Notes: generated by a model from the letters alone, not told the origin. DNA of 6,029 nucleotides from Bacteroidales bacterium (GCA_017618435.1 JAFZUH010000324.1:1-6029), one strand, 5' to 3'. Shown: positions 1 through 6,029, numbered from the stretch's first letter. Translations and numbers: made by a program.

Positions 1-1320
1 CATATCGCTATTGGAAAAAAGAAAACTTCCTAAAATTTCTCGCACTTTTGTTCGCATTTCCCCTACAGCAATATCATCAATAGTTTGAAAAACGGTCTTT
101 TTCAAATCTAAAAATTGATTGTGATTTTGTGAAAAATAACCGATTTTTACCATTTTTCCTTTTGAAAACACTCCATTTGTAGGTTGTAATTCTCCTGTAA
201 GAATACGCACTAATGTTGTTTTGCCTTCTCCGTTTTTGCCTACCAAAGCAATTTTTTCTCCACGCAAGATTGTCAAATCTACCTGATTCAGCACATTTTT
301 CATACCATCAAAAGAAAGCACCAAATCCTTTAAATCAAAAGCCACTTTATCACAAGGAGGAGCAGGAGGAAATGCAAAATGAATATGAGAAACATCTATT
401 GCATCAACTTCAACAATATCCATTTTCTCCAACATTTTAATACGACTTTGAACTTGTTTGGCTTTAGTGGGTTTGTATCGGAACTGTTCTATAAACCTTT
501 CTATTTCAGCACGTTCTTTTTGCTGATTGGCAAACATTTGTTTTTGATGTTCAACACGTTCAGCACGTCTTGTTACATAAGTGGAATAATTACAATTATA
601 ATCTTCAATATTTTTATGAGTAATTTCCAATGTCCTTTTGCAAATATTATCCAAAAAAGCCTTATCGTGAGACACCATAACAATCGCACCGCTATAGGTC
701 TGCAAAAAACTTTCCAACCATTGTATGGATTCTATATCCAAATGGTTGGTTGGTTCGTCTAAAAGTAGAACTTCTGTTTTCCGCAACAAAATTTTGGCTA
801 ATTCTATTCGCATTTGCCACCCATAACTAAATTGGGAAACAGGACGGGAAAAATCCTTTTTTTCAAACCCCAAACCTAATAATATTTTTTCCGAATTGGC
901 TTCTATTCTATTAAAATCCAAATAATTATATTGCCTATTAAGTTGTTCCAGTCTGTCTATACGTTTAAGATAATCTTTTGATTTGAAATCAGTTTCATTT
1001 TCTATCGCAGACTGCAGAGCGGAAATTTCAGCATCAAGTTGTTTTTTTTCAACAATAGCATTAATCACTTCATTGAATACCGTTTCATGGCTTTCAAGTT
1101 TCATTTCTTGCGGCAAATAACCGATTTTATGTCCTTCGGTTATGACAATAGTCCCACTTTGCGGGACTAATTCCTTGGCTAAAATACGCAACAATGTTGT
1201 TTTGCCAACTCCATTTTTCCCTACCAAACCAATCTTATCATTATCCGCAACAATAAATTGAACATCTTTAAAAAGATATTCTCCCGTAAAATGAACAGAA
1301 AGATTACTTATATTCAGCAT
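1..1320 (-). CDS. ABC-F family ATP-binding protein (ribosome-associated translation ATPase), 3' end missing
   Basis: The frame is open for 440 codons from the ATG at 1320 to the window edge and lacks its C-terminus; family members usually run to about 540-650 residues. The first ATPase domain has Walker A GKNGVGKTT (residues 34-42), Q-loop YLPQE, a signature region FSYGWQMR (164-171), Walker B LLLDEPTNHLD (185-195) and H-loop SHD (217-219). A charged linker at about 240-300 includes the tRNA-facing stretch FRYKPTKAKQVQSR (280-293). A second Walker A, GKNGEGKTT, lies at 361-369 with Q-loop YFSQN. The second signature and Walker B fall outside the window. Two ABC domains, this linker and no membrane segments define ABC-F, whose members bind the ribosomal E site and act on stalled or antibiotic-bound ribosomes; which subfamily (Uup/YdiF-like or other) cannot be settled. 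The start lies one nucleotide after the holB stop, so expression probably depends on the upstream operon. Oddity: the usual SGG of the first signature reads SYG. Confidence 0.95.
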   Translation of the reverse strand, partial: MLNISNLSVHFTGEYLFKDVQFIVADNDKIGLVGKNGVGKTTLLRILAKELVPQSGTIVITEGHKIGYLPQEMKLESHETVFNEVINAIVEKKQLDAEISALQSAIENETDFKSKDYLKRIDRLEQLNRQYNYLDFNRIEANSEKILLGLGFEKKDFSRPVSQFSYGWQMRIELAKILLRKTEVLLLDEPTNHLDIESIQWLESFLQTYSGAIVMVSHDKAFLDNICKRTLEITHKNIEDYNCNYSTYVTRRAERVEHQKQMFANQQKERAEIERFIEQFRYKPTKAKQVQSRIKMLEKMDIVEVDAIDVSHIHFAFPPAPPCDKVAFDLKDLVLSFDGMKNVLNQVDLTILRGEKIALVGKNGEGKTTLVRILTGELQPTNGVFSKGKMVKIGYFSQNHNQFLDLKKTVFQTIDDIAVGEMRTKVREILGSFLFSNSDM

Positions 1321-1321
1321 T

Positions 1322-2497
1322 TTATTTATTAAGACGAGGGTCTCCCATACGAATTACCTGACCTATTTGAAAAAACATATCGGTAAATACAATTGTAGGA
1401 TTGCCATTATTGGCAATATCATTCATCGCAGCCGTAAATACCTCAACCATATATTGTCCATTGGTTGCATTGACAAAAGGTGCAAAACTGTACAACCACT
1501 CACTTTCTTGTTGCGGACATTTCACCAAATCTTCAGCATTGCAACTCAACAATATACATTTTCTAATTAGATTAAGAGAATAACTTAGAAAATCTTTTTG
1601 TTTTTCTCTTCCCAACGCTACCAACTCTTTAATAAGTTTGTCCGTTGTAGCAAAGTCAATGTCTATTTTGCCCGTTTTGAGATAAACCAACCGATAGGCA
1701 CATCTCATCATCGTACAAACTTTTTGAAAATAATCCACATTAACAATATTCACACCCAATTGCAGGGCTTGTTGTAGGTTAAAATCAGTAAGTGAGGCTA
1801 TTTCTTCGGCAATACTTTCATCACAATCAATATGCTGTGCAACAATTTTTATAAAATCTTCTGATGGAAGTCTGTTTATTTTGAATAATTGTGTTCTTGA
1901 CTGAATGGTACCCAATACTTTTTCATAATCCTCAGAAACTAAGATTATCAATGTTTTACCATCAGGTTCTTCCAATGTTTTGAGCAATTTATTAGCACAC
2001 TCCGTATTCATTTTTTCGGGTAACCATATAATAAAGAATTTATATTCTGATTCATACGGTTTTAGCATAACTTGCTCTAACAACAACGCCGAATCCCTAA
2101 CGTTTATTTCCGGTTGTTTGTTGCCTGCCGAAATAACATCAACCCATTGTTGATACGAAATCAATGCTTTGTTTGATTTCAATATATTTCTCCAGTCTTC
2201 ATAATAATCTAAAGAATTAGCCTGTTTTATTTTATCGGAATTAACATTAGGAAAGAAAAAATGCAAATCCGGATGCGTAAGATTATTAAACTTAACACAA
2301 GAAGGACACTGTCCACATGCATCTGTTTCTGTACGATTTTGACAAGCAATATATTGACAATACGCTATTGCCAAGCCTAAACTATGCGTTCCCTGTTGTC
2401 CTAAAAATAATTGGGCATGACTAATACGTTTACTCTTAACAGTATTTATCAATATATCTTTAAGATGTTGGGATACAAGAATTTCAGAAAATAACAT
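1322..2497 (-). CDS. holB: DNA polymerase III subunit delta' (clamp-loader ATPase-fold subunit)
   Basis: The 391-residue protein fits the delta' subunit, a fixed part of the clamp loader that opens the beta sliding clamp and places it on primed DNA at the replication fork. The N-terminus has the family phrase RISHAQLFLG (24-33). The P-loop is degenerate (GQQGTHSLG, 33-41) and lacks the catalytic lysine, as expected for a subunit that does not hydrolyse ATP. A zinc module follows with cysteines 52, 61, 64 and 67 (CGQCPSC). The helix LLKTLEEP (171-178) and the sensor region TIQSRTQ (197-203) are conserved; SRT replaces the usual SRC but keeps Arg201, the expected arginine finger for the neighbouring ATPase subunit. 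Residues from about 230 onward would form the C-terminal collar domain and are poorly conserved. A tau/gamma (dnaX) identity is unlikely because the P-loop is not intact. The gene starts 7 nt after the PNP stop with an A-rich leader and no Shine-Dalgarno motif. Confidence 0.9.
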   Translation of the reverse strand: MLFSEILVSQHLKDILINTVKSKRISHAQLFLGQQGTHSLGLAIAYCQYIACQNRTETDACGQCPSCVKFNNLTHPDLHFFFPNVNSDKIKQANSLDYYEDWRNILKSNKALISYQQWVDVISAGNKQPEINVRDSALLLEQVMLKPYESEYKFFIIWLPEKMNTECANKLLKTLEEPDGKTLIILVSEDYEKVLGTIQSRTQLFKINRLPSEDFIKIVAQHIDCDESIAEEIASLTDFNLQQALQLGVNIVNVDYFQKVCTMMRCAYRLVYLKTGKIDIDFATTDKLIKELVALGREKQKDFLSYSLNLIRKCILLSCNAEDLVKCPQQESEWLYSFAPFVNATNGQYMVEVFTAAMNDIANNGNPTIVFTDMFFQIGQVIRMGDPRLNK

Positions 2498-2504
2498 ATT
2501 GTTT

Positions 2505-3317
2505 TTAAATAACTTTTACTAATTCTTTGACTATCAATCTCAATTTAGGTTCGGCGACAACGGCAGCATTTAACACCTCTTGATGAGACACTGTGTCCAC
2601 CTGTCCAACAACACCCAAATCTGCAATAATAGAAAAAGCAATACATTTCATTTTTGCATGGTGAGCGACAATGGCTTCAGGCACAGTAGACATACCCACA
2701 CAATCACCTCCTAATATGCGAAACATCTTGTATTCTGCCGGCGTTTCAAAAGTGGGTCCCTGCGTACCGACATACACACCTTTTTGATATGGAACAGCGT
2801 GTTTTTGAGCAATGTCCTCTGCTTTTTGCAACAAAATTTTACAATAAGTTTCACTCATATCAGGAAATCTATCTCCAAGCACATCTTCATTTTTCCCTCT
2901 CAATGGATGCTCGGGGAACAGATTGATATGATCTGTTATCATCATAATATCACCGACATGAAAATTTGGATTCATTCCTCCTGACGCATTTGACAGAATA
3001 AGCGTTTCTATACCCATAGCCTTAAAAACACGTATAGGAAACGTTATTTGTTTCATATCATAGCCTTCGTAATAATGAAAACGCCCCTGCATAGCAACAA
3101 TATCAACACCGCTGAGTTTGCCGAACAACAAATTGCCGGCATGACCCGCTACGGTAGATACAGGAAAATTGGGAATATCAGCATACGAAACAGTCTGCTC
3201 TACATCAATATCTTGACATAAATTATTCAATCCAGTCCCTAAAACAATAGCAATTTTTGCCTTATTGCCATATTTTTCAATCAAAAATCCGGCCGTTTCA
3301 TTTATTTTTCGCAACAT
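2505..3317 (-). CDS. punA: Purine nucleoside phosphorylase, trimeric PNP/MTAP family
   Basis: The enzyme splits purine (deoxy)nucleosides with phosphate, giving the free base and (deoxy)ribose-1-phosphate, in cytoplasmic purine salvage. The 270 residues match the homotrimeric family 2 length. Visible landmarks are the phosphate loop LGTGL (26-30), AGHAG (57-61), QGRFHYYEGY (77-86) with His81, the SNASGGMN segment (109-116), the DHINLF motif (129-134), and TFETPAE (189-195) with base-binding Glu191. Met209 and Ser210 follow in GMSTVPE, and His245 lies near the sugar. The position equivalent to human PNP Asn243 is Asp233 (in FSIIADLG), which may affect base preference. The start is set by the family-typical MLRKINETAGFL; the ATG lies inside the end of lpxK, overlapping it by 20 nt and suggesting translational coupling. 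The symbol punA follows common usage for this family; some annotators use deoD or pnp. Activity toward methylthioadenosine is not excluded, but length and motifs favour PNP. Confidence 0.95.
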   Translation of the reverse strand: MLRKINETAGFLIEKYGNKAKIAIVLGTGLNNLCQDIDVEQTVSYADIPNFPVSTVAGHAGNLLFGKLSGVDIVAMQGRFHYYEGYDMKQITFPIRVFKAMGIETLILSNASGGMNPNFHVGDIMMITDHINLFPEHPLRGKNEDVLGDRFPDMSETYCKILLQKAEDIAQKHAVPYQKGVYVGTQGPTFETPAEYKMFRILGGDCVGMSTVPEAIVAHHAKMKCIAFSIIADLGVVGQVDTVSHQEVLNAAVVAEPKLRLIVKELVKVI

Positions 3318-4341
3318 AGTCTATGATTTGATTTTCAAAATCCTGTTTGAATCTTGCATGAAATTTCACTTCTATAGGCAGGTAAAATATAGGCAATTGA
3401 CTGACAATATCATCCAAATAATCGGCTTTTAACCTCACAGCATCTTTTTCTGTGGTAAAAATAGCCACTTGCCGAGACAATGAACGATGAAAATATTGTT
3501 TTGCTTTTTCCAAATCTGCACGCGAAAAACGATGATGATCAGGGAACGTAAGTTCCTGACATTCAGAATAGCGTTCCCTTATATATTCCAAAAACGGATA
3601 TGGGTTGGCAATACCTGTAATAGAAACAACACTACGCAAAAGAGCGGGATTCATTTGCATAGCAGGCTTTGTCAAGGGTTGCAATTGTCCAAATTCTATA
3701 TAAGAAAAATAGAGTTTTTGGTGAGGTTGCGGTTGAATATTCTCTCTTATAAATTGCTCTTCTATCGGCAACAATACTTTGGGGCATTTGGTTACAATGA
3801 TAATATCCGCTTCTTTAGCTGCCGATACTGGTTCCCGCAATTTTCCCATGGGTATCACATAATCTTTTGGATAAATATGATAATAATCCGTCAGTAAGAT
3901 ATTCAAACCCGCTTTTACACTCAAATGCTGATAGGCATCATCTAAAATAATAACATCCGTATCGGGAATCTTTTGCAAAATAGTATTGATACCCAATACT
4001 CTATCCTCACAAACTGCAACTGAAATTGAAGGATATTTTTTATAATAAGAAAGAGGTTCATCTCCAACTTGATATACCGTTGATTTGCTGTCTGCAAAGA
4101 AAAAACCTTTTGTCAATCTACCATAACCTCTTGACAATGTGGTAATATTATTATCTTTTGACAATAAGCGAATCAAATATTCAACATGAGGTGTTTTTCC
4201 TGAACCGCCTACACACAAATTTCCAACTCCTATAATAGGTTTTTTATAGGAGGTTCTGCCTTTTAGGTTGAAAAAATACCTTCTGAATTTCATTATCAAC
4301 GACCAAAGAGCAGAAATTGGAAAAAGTAATAACTTCACCAT
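3298..4341 (-). CDS. lpxK: Tetraacyldisaccharide 4'-kinase (lipid A biosynthesis)
   Basis: LpxK phosphorylates the 4' position of tetraacyldisaccharide-1-phosphate with ATP to make lipid IVA, at the cytoplasmic face of the inner membrane. The 347-residue length fits. The first 25 residues are hydrophobic then basic (LLLFPISALWSLIMKFRRYF), matching the family's N-terminal membrane-associating helix. The unusual P-loop is present as GNLCVGGSGKTP (40-51), followed by LSRGYGR (69-75), GDEP (92-95), EDR (111-113) and ILDDAYQH (131-138), the family's DDxFQH motif with Tyr for Phe. IVTKCP (181-186) and FPDHH (265-269) follow; the last probably carries the active-site histidine. It is the first gene of the leftward operon and overlaps the PNP start by 20 nt. 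A possible ribosome site AGGGA (4351-4355, read leftward) lies 9 nt before the ATG. Its promoter is probably the TATATTTG element at 4362-4369. No oddities suggest loss of function. Confidence 0.96.
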   Translation of the reverse strand: MVKLLLFPISALWSLIMKFRRYFFNLKGRTSYKKPIIGVGNLCVGGSGKTPHVEYLIRLLSKDNNITTLSRGYGRLTKGFFFADSKSTVYQVGDEPLSYYKKYPSISVAVCEDRVLGINTILQKIPDTDVIILDDAYQHLSVKAGLNILLTDYYHIYPKDYVIPMGKLREPVSAAKEADIIIVTKCPKVLLPIEEQFIRENIQPQPHQKLYFSYIEFGQLQPLTKPAMQMNPALLRSVVSITGIANPYPFLEYIRERYSECQELTFPDHHRFSRADLEKAKQYFHRSLSRQVAIFTTEKDAVRLKADYLDDIVSQLPIFYLPIEVKFHARFKQDFENQIIDYVAKNK

Positions 4342-4361
4342 GCGTATAAGTCCCTAAAAAT

Positions 4362-4393
4362 CAAATATATTTATTGTTTATTATAGATAAAAA
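4362..4393 (-). promoter_or_regulatory. Putative Bacteroidota-type promoter for the lpxK operon
   Basis: On the minus strand, TATATTTG (4369 down to 4362) matches the Bacteroidota -7 consensus TAnnTTTG exactly. About 19 nt upstream there is only a T-rich stretch (TTTTT, 4393 down to 4389) in place of the -33 TTTG, so the upstream element is weak. Transcription would start near 4354-4358, leaving a leader of roughly 13-17 nt before the lpxK ATG. Chance matches to TAnnTTTG are common in A/T-rich DNA; its position in the only sizeable gap supports the call. Confidence 0.5.
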
Positions 4394-4422
4394 TTTTTTT
4401 TGCTAAAGTAGCATTTTTTTTG
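4394..4422. repeat. Two T8G direct repeats around a small palindrome in the divergent promoter region
   Basis: The nine bases TTTTTTTTG occur at 4394-4402 and again at 4414-4422, exactly 20 bp apart (about two helical turns). Between and overlapping them is TGCTA-AAG-TAGCA (4401-4413), a perfect 5-bp inverted repeat with a 3-nt centre. The phased A/T tracts could bend the DNA. The palindrome falls inside the spacer of the proposed rightward promoter, where a repressor could act. It could equally be a slippage product of an A/T-rich region; no regulator is identified. Confidence 0.5.
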
Positions 4423-4430
4423 TAATTTTG
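4399..4430 (+). promoter_or_regulatory. Putative Bacteroidota-type promoter for the Nif3/zinc-ribbon genes
   Basis: TTTG at 4399-4402 and TAATTTTG at 4423-4430 match both parts of the Bacteroidota primary sigma promoter (TTTG, then TAnnTTTG), with a 20-nt spacer, which is within the accepted range. Transcription would begin around 4435-4438, giving a leader of about 20 nt before the ATG at 4457. No Shine-Dalgarno sequence is visible in that leader (it is A/T-rich, ending TTTTCAA), as is usual in this phylum. Confidence 0.7.
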
Positions 4431-4456
4431 ACAAAAATTTCTATTATTATTTTCAA

Positions 4457-5551
4457 ATGAAAAATACGATAAACGATGTCATCAAAATATTAGAATCTTG
4501 GAGCAATCCTGCCTATCAGGAGTCGTATGACAATGCAGGTTTAATTGTAGGTAATGCCAATCAAGAGCTATTGGGTGGTTTGATATGTTTGGACCTGACA
4601 CCAAAAGTATTTCAAGAAGCCCTTGAAAAAAAAGCCAACCTAATCATCAGTCATCACCCACTGATTTTCAATCCGATAAAAAAACTAAACGGCAAAAACA
4701 ATGCTGAAAAAATAATCATGGAAGCCATCAAACATGATATTTGCATTTATGCCATGCACACCAATTTGGATAATATTTTCAGTGGTGTTAATCACGCATT
4801 TGCTTCAGCCTTACAACTACAACACACCGCAATATTATCCCCGAAAGACCAACAATTGAAAAAATTGGTAACCTTTGCCCCGACTCGCTACGCTGAGACA
4901 ATCAGACAAGCCTTGTTTGAAGTTGGCGGTGGCAACATAGGCAACTACAATTCTTGCAGTTTTAATCAAATGGGTTTTGGCACTTTTAAAGCCGAAGCCA
5001 ATGCTCAACCATTTGTCGGACAGATTGGTGAACTCCATCATGAAGAGGAAATGAAAATTGAAATGGTTTTTCCTGCAGTTTTACAAAATACCATGATACA
5101 AACCTTACAAAAAGTACATCCATACGAAGAAGTTGCTTTTGATATTATCAATTTGGCTAACACCAATCCATATATAGGTGCCGGCATGATAGGTGATTTG
5201 CAAACAAGCATGGATTTAGAACAATTTATTCGATTTTTGAAACAACAATTATCTCTGTCTGTTGTAAAATGCAGCAATTGCCAATCTAAAAAAATAAAAA
5301 AAGTTGCTATTTGTGGGGGAAGCGGTTCATTTCTGATACCAGCGGCAATGAACAGACATGCAGATATTTTCATTAGTTCAGAATTTAAACACAATCATTT
5401 TATAGATACACAAAATCAACTCATTTTAGTGGACATTGGACATTATGAAAGCGAAATTGCAACAAAAAAATTGATTTTTGCAAAACTTATCGAAAAATTT
5501 AGTAATTTTGCAGTTTCAGTATTGGAAGAAAATCCTGTTAAATATTTTTAA
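4457..5551 (+). CDS. Nif3-like dinuclear metal centre protein (DUF34/YbgI family) with PII/CutA-like insert
   Basis: This 364-residue protein belongs to the Nif3/DUF34 family, ring-shaped hexamers with two metal ions per subunit. It is often annotated as 'GTP cyclohydrolase 1 type 2 homologue', but its physiological reaction is not established. The expected metal ligands are all present: His66 and His67 (SHHPL), Asp105 (HTNLDN, with His101 nearby), and His329 and Glu333 (GHYESE), the same H-x3-E spacing as in E. coli YbgI. The N-terminal half includes SYDNAGLIVG (23-32); the C-terminal half has CGGSGSFL and FISSEFKHN. Residues about 135-232, ending around HPYEEVAFDI (221-230), form the extra PII/CutA-like domain that separates the roughly 370-residue versions from the short 250-residue ones. 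A CSNC pair (272-275) is not a family feature I recall. The gene heads the rightward transcript and is followed after 23 nt by the zinc-ribbon gene. ATG 4457 fits the family N-terminus (I-x-D-V-I-x-x-L-E). Confidence 0.94.
   Translation: MKNTINDVIKILESWSNPAYQESYDNAGLIVGNANQELLGGLICLDLTPKVFQEALEKKANLIISHHPLIFNPIKKLNGKNNAEKIIMEAIKHDICIYAMHTNLDNIFSGVNHAFASALQLQHTAILSPKDQQLKKLVTFAPTRYAETIRQALFEVGGGNIGNYNSCSFNQMGFGTFKAEANAQPFVGQIGELHHEEEMKIEMVFPAVLQNTMIQTLQKVHPYEEVAFDIINLANTNPYIGAGMIGDLQTSMDLEQFIRFLKQQLSLSVVKCSNCQSKKIKKVAICGGSGSFLIPAAMNRHADIFISSEFKHNHFIDTQNQLILVDIGHYESEIATKKLIFAKLIEKFSNFAVSVLEENPVKYF
5477..5510 (+). promoter_or_regulatory. Possible internal promoter for the zinc-ribbon gene (weak)
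   Basis: Inside the 3' end of the Nif3 gene, TTTG (5477-5480) and TAATTTTG (5503-5510) lie 22 nt apart, 64 nt before the next start codon. This resembles the Bacteroidota promoter consensus with a long spacer. Such matches arise by chance in A/T-rich coding DNA, so it is listed as a possibility only. Confidence 0.2.
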
Positions 5552-5574
5552 GAGCATAAACATAATAATTAGAT

Positions 5575-6029
5575 ATGGCAACAGCTAAGAAAAGTACAAA
5601 AGAAACAGCCGAAAGCAAAGTAAAAGAGACACAAGAAACAAAGAAAAAACAAGTATCGGCAAACACTGAAACAATAGAACAACAAAACAATGCAGAAGCA
5701 GAAATTGGTGTTGATAAAAATATCGAAAATGATTTGATTGCTTTGTATAAACTGCAAACTACCTATTCTAAAATTGACAAAGTAAGAGTAGTTAGAGGTG
5801 AATTGCCTCTTGAAGTAAGTGATTTGGAAGATGTTTGTCAAGGCTTACAAACCAGATTAAGCAATTTTACTGAAATTGTTAAAGAAACGGAAGCCACAAT
5901 CGCCCAATTGAAAGAAGATTCCAAAGAGTCTCAAAATCTGATTGCAAAATACAAAGAACAACTTGATAATGTTAGAAATAACAGAGAATATGAGGCTCTT
6001 TGCAAAGAAATCGAATACGAAGATTTACA
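5575..6029 (+). CDS. C4-type zinc-ribbon coiled-coil protein (CT398/HP0958-like), 3' end missing
   Basis: The frame is open for 151 codons to the window edge, so the C-terminal zinc ribbon that defines the family lies outside. What is visible matches the Bacteroidota members: LYKLQTTYSKID (57-68), then RGELPLEVSDLED (74-86), a long heptad-like helix (about 84-151), and VRNNREYEAL (133-142), a hallmark just before the hairpin turn. These proteins form a long antiparallel coiled coil ending in a four-cysteine zinc ribbon; studied relatives (HP0958/FlgZ of Helicobacter, CT398/CdsZ of Chlamydia) act as adaptors for RNA, sigma-54 or secretion parts, and the Bacteroidota role is unknown. Residues 2-48 are rich in Lys, Glu, Thr and Gln, predicted disordered. 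ATG 5575 is the only methionine start in frame upstream of the conserved part, so the tail belongs to the gene. It starts 23 nt after the Nif3 stop with no Shine-Dalgarno motif and is probably co-transcribed. Confidence 0.88.
   Translation, partial: MATAKKSTKETAESKVKETQETKKKQVSANTETIEQQNNAEAEIGVDKNIENDLIALYKLQTTYSKIDKVRVVRGELPLEVSDLEDVCQGLQTRLSNFTEIVKETEATIAQLKEDSKESQNLIAKYKEQLDNVRNNREYEALCKEIEYEDL

Noticed and set aside
213..762. Two overlapping rightward open frames (75 and 127 codons) opposite the ABC-F gene
   Set aside because: They lie wholly antisense to an unbroken, motif-rich ABC-F coding region and their translations are Phe/Ile/Leu-rich without recognisable motifs.
1367..1583. Small rightward open frames of 60-67 codons opposite holB
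   Set aside because: Antisense shadows of the delta' coding region, mutually overlapping in different frames, with no start-region signals or family resemblance.
3487..3897. 136-codon rightward open frame opposite lpxK
   Set aside because: Antisense to well-conserved LpxK motifs; composition follows the complementary codons and no domain is visible.
4401..4421. Hairpin TGCTA-AAG-TAGCA followed by eight T, resembling a Rho-independent terminator
   Set aside because: The stem is only 5 bp with two G-C pairs, and no rightward gene ends upstream of it; it lies between divergent genes, so a promoter-region element is more sensible.
4835..5394. Two leftward open frames (68 and 118 codons) opposite the Nif3 gene
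   Set aside because: Antisense to the conserved Nif3 core and its PII-like insert; no independent signals.
5569..5841. 90-codon leftward frame that looks like a Cys/Phe-rich membrane peptide
   Set aside because: It is the complement of the Lys/Glu/Thr/Gln-rich 5' end of the zinc-ribbon gene; AAA, GAA and ACA codons read backwards give Phe, Phe/Ser and Cys, which explains the membrane-like look.
1..6029. A hidden mobile element, CRISPR array, defence system, toxin-antitoxin pair or RNA gene
   Set aside because: Nearly all of the window is accounted for by six housekeeping-type coding regions with intact frames; no spaced repeats, transposase motifs, integration-site repeats or tRNA/rRNA-like segments were seen, and the 115-nt gap is explained by promoters.

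Overview
The window looks like an ordinary chromosomal housekeeping segment from a low-GC member of the Bacteroidota, probably Bacteroidales. Three things suggest this. The proteins have the wording of Bacteroidota orthologues (delta' subunit, trimeric PNP, 364-residue Nif3 protein, zinc-ribbon partner). The DNA is A/T-rich, with A-rich rather than Shine-Dalgarno-rich start regions. The only sizeable intergenic gap carries promoters of the Bacteroidota TTTG/TAnnTTTG type. LpxK implies a Gram-negative cell that makes lipid A. The assignment rests on remembered family features, not on a search.

Layout: a leftward block fills positions 4341 down to 1, in transcription order lpxK (lipid A 4'-kinase), a purine nucleoside phosphorylase, holB (DNA polymerase III delta') and an ABC-F translation ATPase cut off by the window's left edge. 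The joints are a 20-nt overlap, a 7-nt gap and a 1-nt gap, so this is almost certainly one operon with translational coupling. A 115-nt divergent promoter region (4342-4456) separates it from a rightward pair: a Nif3/DUF34 dinuclear-metal protein, then a coiled-coil C4-type zinc-ribbon protein cut off by the right edge. There are no RNA genes, mobile elements, CRISPR arrays or clear terminators, and no gene-free stretch over 300 nt.

The leftward genes serve unrelated core processes (envelope lipid, purine salvage, replication, ribosome function), so their linkage looks like growth-related co-expression rather than a pathway. The rightward Nif3-plus-zinc-ribbon pair is a recurring neighbourhood whose joint function is unsettled; it is the nearest thing here to an open biological question. 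I found no evidence of a new system. The points worth a second look are residue-level departures from family consensus (ABC-F signature motif, PNP specificity position, delta' P-loop) and the architecture of the divergent promoter.
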